Positions 1 through 8,479 of a stretch of 64,000 nucleotides of DNA are shown one piece after another (the stretch's first letter is position 1; every line of letters begins with the position of its first letter). The notes below the pieces were generated by a model that saw only the letters and a program-made list of their open reading frames with translations, ran no database searches and was not told where the DNA came from. The DNA lies in NCBI RefSeq assembly GCF_023074055.1, contig NZ_JADPKR010000097.1:124001-188000 (forward strand), given 5' to 3'. The translations under genes were made by a program, and so were the position numbers. Origin of the DNA: Bradyrhizobium sp. 141. Its GTDB lineage: Bacteria > Pseudomonadota > Alphaproteobacteria > Rhizobiales > Xanthobacteraceae.

Positions 1-1
1 G

Positions 2-463
2 CAGATGCGGGGCTGCCGTGCCAGGCACGAGCGTCTTGGCCTTGCACCGAAATTCCTTAGAGGCCTCGACGATCTGCTGCATGACGCAGGAAAACTCATT
101 CCGATGGATGCGCGGCCGGTGATCCTGATCGGCGAATACATTCCGGAGAACTTTCTGCTCGCCTGCGATGACGGCCAATGGTCGCTCGCCGGCCTGTTCG
201 ATTTCGGCGACGTGCTGGCGGGATGGCGCGATTACGACCTGCTCGGGCCCAGCGCGTTCATGGCGGCGGGCCGGCCGGGGAGGGTGCGCAGCCTGCTCGA
301 AGGCTTTGGCTACGCGAAGCCCGATTTCGCCCTCAAGCGCCGCCTGATGGCCCTGATGCTGCTGCACCGCGCCAGCGACCTCAACGCGCACATCTGCATC
401 GAGGGCTGGCAGGAGAGGGCGAATGATCTGGTCGAGCTGCAGGAGCTGATCTGGGCCGGCTGA
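2..463 (+). CDS. Aminoglycoside phosphotransferase-family protein, C-terminal part (5' end outside window)
   Basis: The reading frame is open from the left edge to a TGA at 461-463, so only the C-terminal ~150 residues are seen. The end carries the two landmarks of the APH/choline-kinase-like fold: a catalytic-loop segment GEYIPENFLL and, about 25 residues on, a metal-binding segment LFDFGD followed by DYDLL. In the family the first segment usually reads HGD....N; here the His and catalytic Asp positions read Ile and Glu (IGE), so activity as a classical kinase is uncertain. The Met codon at 5-7 is probably internal. It is followed by a palindromic repeat and is not obviously linked to the downstream transporter operon. 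Family assignment is fairly sure; the substrate is not known. Confidence 0.6.
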   Translation, partial: QMRGCRARHERLGLAPKFLRGLDDLLHDAGKLIPMDARPVILIGEYIPENFLLACDDGQWSLAGLFDFGDVLAGWRDYDLLGPSAFMAAGRPGRVRSLLEGFGYAKPDFALKRRLMALMLLHRASDLNAHICIEGWQERANDLVELQELIWAG

Positions 464-483
464 TGGCCGACCCCAGCTCTCCC

Positions 484-595
484 CGTCATTCCGGGGCGCC
501 GCGCAGCGGCGAGCTATGGTGCGCAATTGCGCACCTGATAATCCATTATCCCGCGCGTTCCGCCGCCCGATGCCGCGCATCGCCCCGGAATGACG
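484..595. repeat. Palindromic intergenic repeat (CGTCATTCCGGGGCG type)
   Basis: The ends CGTCATTCCGGGGCG (484-498) and CGCCCCGGAATGACG (581-595) are exact reverse complements, and a perfect 18-bp palindrome lies inside at 518-535 (GGTGCGCAATTGCGCACC). The whole folds into a long hairpin. It fills the gap between the APH-like gene and the transporter operon and probably acts as a transcription or mRNA-stability barrier; no coding frame is seen in it. Confidence 0.75.
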
Positions 596-676
596 GCCTG
601 GGCGTGCCGCTCCATCGCAGTTAAGGGGGCGCCTTCTGGATGGGCTGCGATCCTTGACAGGCTAATTATTAAGCAA

Positions 677-705
677 TTGCGACTCTTTGTATGCAATGAT
701 GCTAT
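677..705 (+). promoter_or_regulatory. Candidate promoter of the transporter/atz operon with an embedded operator
   Basis: A sigma-70-like pair TTGCGA (677-682) and TGCTAT (700-705) is spaced by 17 bp. Between the two boxes lies TTTGTATGCAAT (686-697), an imperfect palindrome whose core TTGTATGCAA resembles operators of FCD-type GntR regulators. A near copy (TTGTGTACAA) stands before atzF at 11174-11183. A GntR regulator is encoded at the end of this same operon, so autoregulation by occlusion of the promoter is a reasonable inference. A separate TTGACA at 654-659 has no good -10 partner. Confidence 0.4.
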
Positions 706-848
706 CTGAGTTCCTTACGAATCCCCGTTGAAGAAGGCGAATGCCCGCTAATTTCAGAGGCTTAGTGCAAGAATAACGCTCCGTTAAGCCTTGGCACGAA
801 CCTTGCGAATCCGGTTCCAACCAGAAACTTTTGTGTTGGAGCCATTTC

Positions 849-2471
849 ATGAAGCGCCGCGATTTCCTCAAGTCCGTTTCCGGTTTGGCCGCAGGCGCGG
901 CGCTTCCGGCCATGCCGCAGGTCATCTCCTCGGCCTATGCTGACGCACGCTCGGAGACGCTGCTGATCGTCTCGGAGGGCGGTCCGAACAATCTCGACAT
1001 CCATGGCGTCGGCACCAACGTGCCCGGCTATGAGGTGTCGTGGAATTGCTACGACCGCCTGATCAGCCACGAGATGAAGGTCGGCCCCGGCGGCGTGCCC
1101 TATTACGACCGCGACAAGTTCAAGGGCGAACTCGCCGAGGACTTCAAGATCGACGATATGTCGGTCACCTTCAAGCTGCGCAAGAACGCCAAATTCCACG
1201 ACGGCACGCCTGTTACCGCCAAGGACGTGAAGTGGTCACTCGACCGCGCTGTCAGCGTCGGCGGCTTTCCGACCTTCCAGATGAGCGCGGGCTCTCTCAC
1301 AAAACCCGAGCAGTTCGTCGTGATCGACGATTACACCGTGCGCGTCGACTTCCTGAAGAAGGACAGGCTGACCATTCCCGATCTCGCCGTCATCGTGCCC
1401 TGCATCGTCAACTCCGAGCTGGTGAAGAAGAACGCCAGCGAGAAGGACCCCTGGGGTCTCGAGTTCTCGAAACAGCAGACCGCGGGCTCCGGCGCCTACA
1501 AGGTGACGAAATGGACCGCCGGCACCGAAGTCATCATGGAGCGCAACGACGACTGGGTCTGCGGTCCGCTGCCGAAGATCAAGCGCGTGATCTGGCGCAT
1601 GGTGCCGCAAGCCGGCAACCGCCGCGCGCTGTTGGAGCGCGGCGATGCCGACATCTCCTACGAGCTGCCGAACAAGGACTTTCAGGAGATGAAGGCGAAC
1701 GGCAAGCTCAACGTTGTGTCGCTGCCGTTCTCCAATGGCATCCAATATATCGGCATGAACGTCACCAAGCCGCCCTTCGACAATCCCAAGGTCCGTCAGG
1801 CGGTGGCCTACGCGCTGCCCTATCAGAAGATCATGGACGCGGTGATGTTTGGCCTGGCGAACCCGATGTTCGGTGCGCCGAAGGATAAGCCGACCGAGAT
1901 CGCCTGGCCGCAGCCGCACAAATACAACACCGACATGGAGAAGGCGAAGGCGCTGCTGGTTGAGGCCGGCTACGCCAACGGCTTCGAGACCACGATCTCG
2001 TTCGATCTGAATTTCGCCGGCGTCAACGAGCCGCTCTGCGTGCTGGTGCAGGAGAGCCTGGCCCAGATCGGCATCAAGACCACCATCAACAAGGTGCCCG
2101 GCGCCAACTGGCGCACCGAGTTGAACAAGAAGGAGATGCCGCTCTTCACCAACGTGTTCTCGGGCTGGCTCGATTACCCCGAATACTTCTTCTACTGGTG
2201 CTATCACGGCAATAATTCCGTCTTCAACACCATGAGCTACAAGTCGGCGGAGATGGACAAGCTCATCGACGGCGCGCGCACCGCGGCCGCGAGCGGCGAC
2301 AAGGCGACTTACGATGCCGACGTGAAGGGCTTCGTCGATCTCGCCTTCACCGACATCCCGCGCATCCCGCTGTACCAGCCCTTCGTCAACGTCGCGATGC
2401 AGAAGAACATCAGCGGCTATCAATACTGGTTCCACCGCAGGCTGGATTATCGCGCGCTGGCGAAGGGGTGA
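849..2471 (+). CDS. Peptide/nickel-type (SBP_bac_5) ABC transporter substrate-binding protein, Tat-exported
   Basis: A 540-residue periplasmic binding protein of the DppA/OppA class. The start at 849 is chosen because it begins a clear twin-arginine signal (KRRDFLK at residues 2-8, hydrophobic stretch, then AYADA near residue 31); an in-frame TTG 18 bp upstream would bury it. The mature part has the family's typical order, with the conserved FKLRKNAKFHDGTPVTAKDV segment near residue 105. It heads an operon with two permeases, a fused ATPase and the AtzG/AtzE/AtzH-type enzymes, so the ligand is probably a small nitrogen-rich compound (ureide, biuret-like or short amide) rather than a peptide; that is inferred from context. 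A 125-bp palindromic repeat separates it from the first permease. Confidence 0.85.
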   Translation: MKRRDFLKSVSGLAAGAALPAMPQVISSAYADARSETLLIVSEGGPNNLDIHGVGTNVPGYEVSWNCYDRLISHEMKVGPGGVPYYDRDKFKGELAEDFKIDDMSVTFKLRKNAKFHDGTPVTAKDVKWSLDRAVSVGGFPTFQMSAGSLTKPEQFVVIDDYTVRVDFLKKDRLTIPDLAVIVPCIVNSELVKKNASEKDPWGLEFSKQQTAGSGAYKVTKWTAGTEVIMERNDDWVCGPLPKIKRVIWRMVPQAGNRRALLERGDADISYELPNKDFQEMKANGKLNVVSLPFSNGIQYIGMNVTKPPFDNPKVRQAVAYALPYQKIMDAVMFGLANPMFGAPKDKPTEIAWPQPHKYNTDMEKAKALLVEAGYANGFETTISFDLNFAGVNEPLCVLVQESLAQIGIKTTINKVPGANWRTELNKKEMPLFTNVFSGWLDYPEYFFYWCYHGNNSVFNTMSYKSAEMDKLIDGARTAAASGDKATYDADVKGFVDLAFTDIPRIPLYQPFVNVAMQKNISGYQYWFHRRLDYRALAKG

Positions 2472-2545
2472 GGGGACATGGCGCGCGACGTGGCCGCGAC
2501 TTTCGGTGTCTCGTGCTCGAGCGAGGTGAGCGCAGCTCTCTCATT

Positions 2546-2670
2546 CCCTCTCCCCTTGTGGGAGAGGGTGGCTCGCCGCGTAGCGGCGAGACGGGTGAGG
2601 GGTAGCCACGAACTCCGACCTCGCTTGGGGCTACCCCTCACCCCAACCCTCTCCAACAAGGGGAGAGGGA
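2546..2670. repeat. Palindromic repeat, family A (CCCTCTCCCCTTGTGGGAGA type)
   Basis: The left arm starts CCCTCTCCCCTTGTGGGAGA and the right arm ends ACAAGGGGAGAGGGA; inside are GGCTCGCCGCGTAGCGGCGA and the pair GGTGAGGGGTAG / CTACCCCTCACC. The same family recurs at 17658, 20564, 27176 and 30557. It sits inside the operon between the binding-protein gene and its permease genes. Confidence 0.8.
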
Positions 2671-2719
2671 GCGCAGCGGAGCTTGTGGCGCGATCTCATT
2701 TCCACACCAGGAGCACCCC

Positions 2720-3733
2720 ATGCTGACCATGATCGGCAAGCGCCTGATGTTCGCTGTCCCCTCGCTGATCGGGGTCGTCATCGTCACCTTCCTGCTGACG
2801 CGCGCGCTGCCCGGTGATCCCGCCGCATACTTTGCCGGTCCCGCCGCCACGAAGGAAGCCGTCGAGCAGATCCGCAAAAAACTCGGCCTCGACAAGCCGC
2901 TGATCGAGCAGTTCTTTCGCTACACCAATGACCTCGCCCATGGCGATTTCGGCAATTCGCTGACGACCGGTCAACCGGTGGCGGCCGAGATCCGCAACCG
3001 CCTGCCGGCCTCGGCCGAGCTGACGCTGCTCGGCCTCATCGTCTCCGTCGTCATCGCGATTCCGCTCGGCGTGCTCGCGGCGACGCGGCCGGGATCATGG
3101 GTCGACCATCTCTGCCGCATCACGACGACGGCCGGCGTGTCGCTGCCGGTGTTCTTCACCGGCCTCGTGCTGGTCTATGTGTTCTATTTCCGCCTCGGCT
3201 GGTCGCCGGCGCCGCTCGGCCGTCTCGACGTGTTCTACAGCGCGCCGCCGACGGTGACGGGCTTCTATCTGATCGACACGCTGATCGCGCGCGACCTCGA
3301 GGCGTTCCGCTCGGCGCTGAGCCAATTGATCCTCCCCGCAACGACGCTCGCGATCTTCTCGCTGGCGCCGATCGCGCGCATGACGCGCGCCTCGATGCTC
3401 GCGGTGCTGGCGTCAGAATTCGTCCGCACCGCGCGCGCCAGCGGCCTGTCGCCGGCAACCGTCATCGTCACCTACGCCTTCCGCAACGCCATGTTGCCCG
3501 TCATCACCACCCTCAGCATGGTGTTCTCGTTCCTGCTGGGCGCCAACGTGCTGGTCGAAAAAGTGTTCGCCTGGCCCGGTATCGGCTCCTACGCCGTGGA
3601 AGCGCTGATCTCGTCGGATTTCGCGCCGGTGCAGGGTTTCGTGCTGACCATGGCGGTCATGTACGTGCTGCTCAATCTCGTGATCGACATCTTGTACGGC
3701 GTGATCGATCCGCGCGTCAGGCTGGAAGGGTAG
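2720..3733 (+). CDS. ABC transporter permease, DppB/OppB type
   Basis: Inner-membrane permease of 337 residues, the normal length for the family. It begins with a first transmembrane helix (residues ~9-30) followed by the RALPGDPA motif typical of DppB-like proteins, then a periplasmic stretch, a cluster of five further helices, and the cytoplasmic coupling segment around residues 245-265 (SEFVRTARASGLS...NAMLPV), which contacts the ATPase. An AGGAG ribosome site lies 7 bp before the ATG. It is followed 8 bp later by the second permease. It pairs with that gene to form the membrane channel for the ligand bound by the 849-2471 protein. Confidence 0.88.
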   Translation: MLTMIGKRLMFAVPSLIGVVIVTFLLTRALPGDPAAYFAGPAATKEAVEQIRKKLGLDKPLIEQFFRYTNDLAHGDFGNSLTTGQPVAAEIRNRLPASAELTLLGLIVSVVIAIPLGVLAATRPGSWVDHLCRITTTAGVSLPVFFTGLVLVYVFYFRLGWSPAPLGRLDVFYSAPPTVTGFYLIDTLIARDLEAFRSALSQLILPATTLAIFSLAPIARMTRASMLAVLASEFVRTARASGLSPATVIVTYAFRNAMLPVITTLSMVFSFLLGANVLVEKVFAWPGIGSYAVEALISSDFAPVQGFVLTMAVMYVLLNLVIDILYGVIDPRVRLEG

Positions 3734-3741
3734 GGTGAGAG

Positions 3742-4641
3742 ATGAGCTCCGTTGCGCCTGCTGTTGAACCCGTCGGCCCCGCGCGAACCTCGGGGATATC
3801 AGCGATCCTCGAACAGACCCGCTACGTGCTCGGCGAGAACAAGGTCACGGGCTTCGCCTTCGTGCTGCTGATCCTGATCCTCGTTGCCGCGATCTTCGGC
3901 CCTTATGTGGTGCCCTACGATCCGCTGGCGTCCGACACCGCCGCATCGCTGAAGCCGCCCTCGGCCGCGCACTGGTTCGGCACCGACCAGCTTGGGCGCG
4001 ACATCTTCAGCCGCGTCGTCGTGGCGACCCGGCTCGATACGTTCATCGCGGTCGCCTCCGTCGCGCTGGTGTTCCTGATGGGCGGCCTCGCCGGCCTCGC
4101 GGCGGGCTATTTCGGCGGCTGGACCGATCGCATCGTCGGCCGCGTCGCCGACACCATCATGGCGTTCCCGCTGTTCGTGCTGGCGATGGGCATCGTCGCC
4201 GCCCTCGGCAACACCGTGCAGAACATCATCCTGGCCACCGCCATCGTGAACTTCCCGCTCTATGCCCGTGTCGCGCGTGCCGAAGCCAATGTCCGCCGCA
4301 ACGCGGGCTTCGTGCAGGCCGCGCGTCTGTCGGGCAACGGCGAGTTCCGCATTCTGCTGGTGCATATCCTGCCCAACATCATGCCGATCATGATCGTGCA
4401 GATGTCGCTGACCATGGGCTACGCCATTTTGAATGCCGCCGGCCTGTCCTTCATCGGCCTCGGCGTCCGCCCGCCGACCGCCGAATGGGGCATCATGGTC
4501 GCCGAAGGCGCCGGCTTCATGGTGTCAGGCGAATGGTGGATCGCGCTCTTCCCCGGCCTGGCCCTGATGATCGCGGTGTTCTGCTTCAACCTCCTCGGCG
4601 ACGGCCTGCGTGACATCGTCGACCCCCAGCGGAGGACGTGA
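3742..4641 (+). CDS. ABC transporter permease, DppC/OppC type
   Basis: Second permease, 299 residues. It has a cytoplasmic N-terminus of about 35 residues, a first helix, the DppC-type motif DPLASDTA...HWFGTDQLGRDIFSR (residues ~55-90), then the BPD_transp_1 helices and a coupling segment near residues 180-200 (FVQAARLSGNGEFRILLVHI). The ATG at 3742 follows GAGAG and starts 8 bp after the stop of the partner permease. The fused ATPase gene follows 91 bp after its stop. It makes the heterodimeric channel of the importer; specificity is set by the binding protein. Confidence 0.88.
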   Translation: MSSVAPAVEPVGPARTSGISAILEQTRYVLGENKVTGFAFVLLILILVAAIFGPYVVPYDPLASDTAASLKPPSAAHWFGTDQLGRDIFSRVVVATRLDTFIAVASVALVFLMGGLAGLAAGYFGGWTDRIVGRVADTIMAFPLFVLAMGIVAALGNTVQNIILATAIVNFPLYARVARAEANVRRNAGFVQAARLSGNGEFRILLVHILPNIMPIMIVQMSLTMGYAILNAAGLSFIGLGVRPPTAEWGIMVAEGAGFMVSGEWWIALFPGLALMIAVFCFNLLGDGLRDIVDPQRRT

Positions 4642-4732
4642 TGGGAAATTTCCGCTCGAAATTCCCCAACGATTTCAATCCCATTGTACTGTGCATGGGG
4701 TTGTTTTCGACCTTTTTGATGGGGAGGCTCGC

Positions 4733-6463
4733 TTGACCGCCCAGCCCCTGCTCGACGTTCAGGACCTAACCGTCGAATTCACCACCCGCCGCGGCATCGT
4801 CAAGGCGGTGCAGCACGTCAACATCTCCGTCGCCAAGGGCGAGACGCTGGCCATCGTCGGCGAGTCCGGCTCGGGCAAGTCGGTGACCTCCTACGCGGTG
4901 ATGCGTATCCTCGACCGCGCGGGGCGGATCGCCGAGGGCTCGGTGATGTTCTCCGGCATCGACGTCAAGGCCGCGACCGAAGACCAGATGCGCGACCTGC
5001 GCGGCCGCGAGGTCTCGATGATCTTCCAGAACCCGCGCGCGGCGCTGAACCCGATCCGCAAAGTCGGCGACCAGATCGAGGACGTGCTGCGCACCCATGT
5101 GCAGCAGGCCCAGGTCAGAGATCACGGCGAGAAGGCGATCGAGGCGCTGGAGCAGGTCAAGATCGCCCGCCCGCGCGAGCGCTATCACGCCTATCCGTTC
5201 GAGCTCTCAGGCGGCATGTGCCAGCGCGTCGTCATCGCGCTGGCGCTCGCCTGCAATCCGCAGCTGCTGATCGCCGACGAGCCGACGACAGGTCTCGACG
5301 TCACCACCCAGAAGGCGGTGATGGACCTGATCGTCGAGCTGACCAAACGCAAGGCGATGTCGACCATCCTGATCACCCACGACCTCGGCCTTGCGGCGGC
5401 CTATTGCGATCGCGTCGTCGTGATGGAGAAGGGCCGCGTGGTCGAGACCGCGAAAGCCGCCGACATCTTCGCCAATCCGCAGCACCCCTACACCAAGAAG
5501 CTGATGCGCGCGACGCCGCGGCTCGGTGTGAGCCTGCGGGATTTGTTGCCGGAGGAAGAGGGAGCCGCGCCCGCCGCCACCAGCACCGCGCCGAAGGGAT
5601 CCGCTCAGGCGACCGCAGTCGGCGGCCAACCCCTCCTCCTCGTCGACAAGCTTGTGAAAGAGTATCCCCGTCAGGGCGCGACCGCCGTGCTGGGAAAACT
5701 GTTCGGCCGCAAGCCGCCGGTGGAGCCGGACGTGTTCCGCGCCGTCGACGGCATCAGCTTCGCGGTCGGTCATGGCGAGAGCGTCGGCCTTGTCGGCGAG
5801 TCCGGCTGCGGCAAATCGACGACGTCGATGATGGTGATGCGCCTCTTGGACCAGACCTCGGGCCTGATCCAGTTCGAGGGCGAGGCCATCTCCGGCATCC
5901 AGCCTGCCGCCTTCGCCCGCCTGCCGCAGCGCAGCCGCATCCAGATGGTGTTCCAGGATCCAACCGACAGCCTCAACCCGCGCTTCACCGCCGCGCGCGC
6001 CATCGTGGACCCCATCATGCAGCTCGGCCATATCAGGGGACGCGACGCGCTCCGGGCCCGCTGCGAGGAGCTCGCCACCATGGTCGGCCTGCCGCACAAC
6101 CTGCTCGACCGCTTCCCGCATCAATTGTCGGGCGGCCAGAAGGCCCGCGTCGGCATCGCCCGCGCCATCGCGCTCCATCCAAAGCTCGTCATACTGGACG
6201 AGCCAACGGCGGCGCTGGACGTCTCGGTGCAGGCCGTGGTGCTCAATCTGCTTCAGGACCTGAAGCAGCGGCTAGGCATGAGCTATCTGTTCGTCTCGCA
6301 TGATTTGAATGTGGTGCGCTTGTTGTGCGATCGTGTCATTGTGATGCGGGCGGGACGGATCGTCGAGGAGGGCTCTTCCGAGCAGGTGCTCGGCGATCCC
6401 CAGGACGACTACACCAAGGAACTGCTGACGGCGATCCCGCATCCGCCGTTGCAGATCCACTGA
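4733..6463 (+). CDS. Fused double ABC ATPase (DppD-DppF / GsiA type)
   Basis: A 576-residue protein holding two complete ATPase domains, replacing the usual separate DppD and DppF. Domain 1 (~5-260) has Walker A GESGSGKS near 43-50, signature LSGGMCQRV and Walker B LLIADEPTTGLD; domain 2 (~300-570) has GESGCGKST, LSGGQKARV and LVILDEPTAALD. A linker rich in Ala/Pro joins them. The start is taken as the TTG at 4733 because a strong GGGGAGG lies 5 bp upstream and the protein then begins TAQPLLDVQDLTV, as relatives do; in-frame ATG/GTG codons further upstream overlap the permease gene or lack a ribosome site. It powers the importer formed by the two preceding permeases. Confidence 0.88.
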   Translation: MTAQPLLDVQDLTVEFTTRRGIVKAVQHVNISVAKGETLAIVGESGSGKSVTSYAVMRILDRAGRIAEGSVMFSGIDVKAATEDQMRDLRGREVSMIFQNPRAALNPIRKVGDQIEDVLRTHVQQAQVRDHGEKAIEALEQVKIARPRERYHAYPFELSGGMCQRVVIALALACNPQLLIADEPTTGLDVTTQKAVMDLIVELTKRKAMSTILITHDLGLAAAYCDRVVVMEKGRVVETAKAADIFANPQHPYTKKLMRATPRLGVSLRDLLPEEEGAAPAATSTAPKGSAQATAVGGQPLLLVDKLVKEYPRQGATAVLGKLFGRKPPVEPDVFRAVDGISFAVGHGESVGLVGESGCGKSTTSMMVMRLLDQTSGLIQFEGEAISGIQPAAFARLPQRSRIQMVFQDPTDSLNPRFTAARAIVDPIMQLGHIRGRDALRARCEELATMVGLPHNLLDRFPHQLSGGQKARVGIARAIALHPKLVILDEPTAALDVSVQAVVLNLLQDLKQRLGMSYLFVSHDLNVVRLLCDRVIVMRAGRIVEEGSSEQVLGDPQDDYTKELLTAIPHPPLQIH

Positions 6464-6489
6464 GAGTGCACTGATTGTTGGGAAGCGTG

Positions 6490-6669
6490 ATGGCCGAACC
6501 CCTGGACGACTATATCGACGCTGTATCGAAAGCGCTGGCGCTGCCGGTCGAGGAGGCCTGGAGGCCCGCGGTGCGTGCGAACCTCGAAGTGTCGCTGCGC
6601 CTCTCCCGCCTTGTCGACGAATTCGCGCTGCCGGACGAGACCGAGCCGGCGCCGATCTTCACGGTCTGA
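6490..6669 (+). CDS. atzG: AtzG/HpxX-type small subunit (DUF4089)
   Basis: A 59-residue acidic protein with the DUF4089 pattern (DDYIDAVSKALALPV...WRPAVRANLEVSLRLSRLVDEFALPDETEPAPIF). In the cyanuric-acid pathway AtzG is the small partner that stabilises the amidase AtzE, and HpxX is the counterpart in purine-degradation clusters. Here it directly precedes an AtzE-family amidase with a 7-bp gap, the expected order. The ATG at 6490 follows GGAAG; an in-frame TTG at 6475 is less likely. It should form a complex with the 6677-8071 product. Family call is confident; the substrate of the complex is not settled by sequence. Confidence 0.82.
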   Translation: MAEPLDDYIDAVSKALALPVEEAWRPAVRANLEVSLRLSRLVDEFALPDETEPAPIFTV

Positions 6670-6676
6670 TGCTGCC

Positions 6677-8071
6677 ATGACCACCAAGCCAGAGATGACG
6701 GCGGCCGAGATCGCAAGCGCGGTCGCAGGCGGCAAAATGTCCGCGCTCGATGCCACCGAAGCCGCACTCGCGCGCATCAAGCAGCACGACACCATCCTCA
6801 ATTCCTTCACCGACGTCACCGCCGATCGCGCCCGTGCGAAAGCGCGCGCGACCGATGCCGAGATCGCCGCCGGCAAGACCGTCGGCCCGCTCGCCGGCGT
6901 GCCCTTCGCGGTGAAGAATCTGTTCGATGTCGCGGGGCTTCCCACGCGCGCGGGCTCAAAGATCAACCGCGACCTTGCACCGGCCAAGCGTGACGCCACG
7001 CTGATCGAACGCATGGAAGCCGCCGGCGCCGTGCTGGTCGGCGCGCTCAACATGGGCGAATACGCCTACGACTTCACGGGCGAGAACGTCCATGACGGTC
7101 CGTCGCGCAATCCGCACGATACGACGCGCATGACCGGCGGCTCCTCCGGCGGCTCAGGCAGCGCCGTCGGCGGCGCGCTGGTGCCGATCGCGCTGGGCTC
7201 GGACACCAACGGCTCGATCCGCGTGCCGTCCTCGTTCTGCGGCATCTTCGGTTTGAAGCCGACCTATGGCCGGCTCTCGCGAGCGCGCTCGTTCCCGTTC
7301 GTGGCGAGCCTCGATCATCTCGGCCCGTTCGCACGGTCCGTCACTGATCTCGCGCTCGCCTATGACGTGATGCAGGGACCTGATGCGGACGACAGCGCCT
7401 GCACGACGCGCGGGTTGGAGCCGACGCTGCCGCTGCTGGCCAATCCGGTCTCGGACCTCCGGATCGCGATCGCCGGCGGGTATTTCCAGAACAACGTGTT
7501 CCCGGAAGCCGTCGAGGCCGTCGGCCGCGTTGCCAAGGCGCTTGGTGCAACGCAAGTCGTGGACGTCCCCGAAGCCGCGCGCGCCCGCGCGGCCGCCTAT
7601 GTCATTACCACCACCGAAGGCGCTTCGCTCCACCTCGATCGCCTGCGCAAGCGCCCGAACGATTTCGATCCCGCGGTGCGCGACCGGCTGATCGCAGGCG
7701 CGATGGTGCCCGCGCCCATGGTCGACCGCGCGCAAAAATTCCGCCGCTGGTACCGCGCGCAGCTTGCCGAGATCTTCAAATCGGTCGACGTGCTGCTCGC
7801 GCCGGCGACGCCCTGCACCGCGCCAAAACTCGGCCAGGTGAATTTCAATCTCGACGGCGTCGAGCTGCCGGTACGCGCCAATATCGGCGTCCACACCCAG
7901 CCGATCTCGTTCATCGGCCTGCCGGTGGTCGCCGTGCCAGTGCCGCTCGAGCCGCTTCCGGTCGGCGTGCAGATCATCACCGCGCCCTGGCGCGAGGACA
8001 TCGCGCTTCGTGTCGCCTACGCCTTGGAAAAGATGGGCGTGGCGTCGGCGCCCACCCCAAGGGGACTTTAA
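6677..8071 (+). CDS. atzE: AtzE/HpxY-family amidohydrolase (amidase signature)
   Basis: Amidase-signature enzyme of 464 residues. The Ser-cisSer-Lys triad is readable as K80 (VPFAVKN), S156 (GGSSGGSGS) and S180 (GSDTNGSIR), with the spacing of the family. AtzE, with AtzG, hydrolyses 1-carboxybiuret in the cyanuric-acid pathway; HpxY homologues sit in purine/oxalurate clusters. The order small subunit, amidase, DUF3225 protein matches both atzG-E-H and hpxX-Y-Z, so the actual substrate could be a carboxybiuret-like or oxalurate-like carbamoyl compound. The ATG at 6677 is chosen because it lies 7 bp past the atzG stop and matches the usual N-terminus; a start further upstream would overlap atzG. 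Confidence 0.85.
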   Translation: MTTKPEMTAAEIASAVAGGKMSALDATEAALARIKQHDTILNSFTDVTADRARAKARATDAEIAAGKTVGPLAGVPFAVKNLFDVAGLPTRAGSKINRDLAPAKRDATLIERMEAAGAVLVGALNMGEYAYDFTGENVHDGPSRNPHDTTRMTGGSSGGSGSAVGGALVPIALGSDTNGSIRVPSSFCGIFGLKPTYGRLSRARSFPFVASLDHLGPFARSVTDLALAYDVMQGPDADDSACTTRGLEPTLPLLANPVSDLRIAIAGGYFQNNVFPEAVEAVGRVAKALGATQVVDVPEAARARAAAYVITTTEGASLHLDRLRKRPNDFDPAVRDRLIAGAMVPAPMVDRAQKFRRWYRAQLAEIFKSVDVLLAPATPCTAPKLGQVNFNLDGVELPVRANIGVHTQPISFIGLPVVAVPVPLEPLPVGVQIITAPWREDIALRVAYALEKMGVASAPTPRGL

Positions 8072-8083
8072 GAGGAATTTGAG

Positions 8084-8479
8084 ATGGAGATCGATCTCCC
8101 CGACGTCATCGCGGAAGTCAAAGCCGCATTCGATCGTTATGAGCAGGCCCTCGTCAGCAACGACGTCGCCGTGCTCGGTGAGCTCTTCCGCAACGATCCC
8201 CGTACGCTGCGCTATGGCATCGGCGAGAACCTCTATGGCTACGAGGCGATAAGCGGCTTCCGCGCCGGCCGCTCGCCGGTCGGCCTGAACCGCCGCACTG
8301 CAAAGACGGTTATCACCAGCTATGGCCGCGACACGGCCGTGGCTTCCACCCTGTTCTATCGCGACACGGTGCCCGGCAAGGTCGGCCGGCAGATGCAGAC
8401 CTGGATTCGCTTCCCCGAGGGCTGGCGCGTCGTCGCTGCCCATGTCAGCATCATCGACGAGCCGAAAGAGACCGCATGA
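8084..8479 (+). CDS. hpxZ: HpxZ/AtzH-family protein (DUF3225, SnoaL-like fold)
   Basis: A 131-residue protein of the DUF3225 family (cystatin/NTF2-like fold), with the typical segments RYEQALVSNDV, LFRNDPRTLRYGIGENLYGY and a C-terminal VAAHVSIIDE. AtzH of Pseudomonas ADP decarboxylates and hydrolyses 1,3-dicarboxyurea to allophanate; HpxZ in Klebsiella belongs to the oxalurate branch. Its place directly after the AtzG/AtzE pair (12-bp gap) fits either. An allophanate hydrolase gene faces this operon, which favours an AtzH-like job of feeding allophanate onwards. Its last codons overlap the start of the GntR gene by 4 bp. Confidence 0.8.
   Translation: MEIDLPDVIAEVKAAFDRYEQALVSNDVAVLGELFRNDPRTLRYGIGENLYGYEAISGFRAGRSPVGLNRRTAKTVITSYGRDTAVASTLFYRDTVPGKVGRQMQTWIRFPEGWRVVAAHVSIIDEPKETA

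Noticed and set aside
654..659. TTGACA as -35 of the first operon
   Set aside because: No acceptable -10 is found at 16-18 bp; the TTGCGA/TGCTAT pair is better.
1236..2435. Long open frame (399 codons) on the minus strand opposite the binding-protein gene
   Set aside because: It is the antisense shadow of a well-supported gene in GC-rich DNA; its product is Arg/His/Leu/Ala-rich without motifs.
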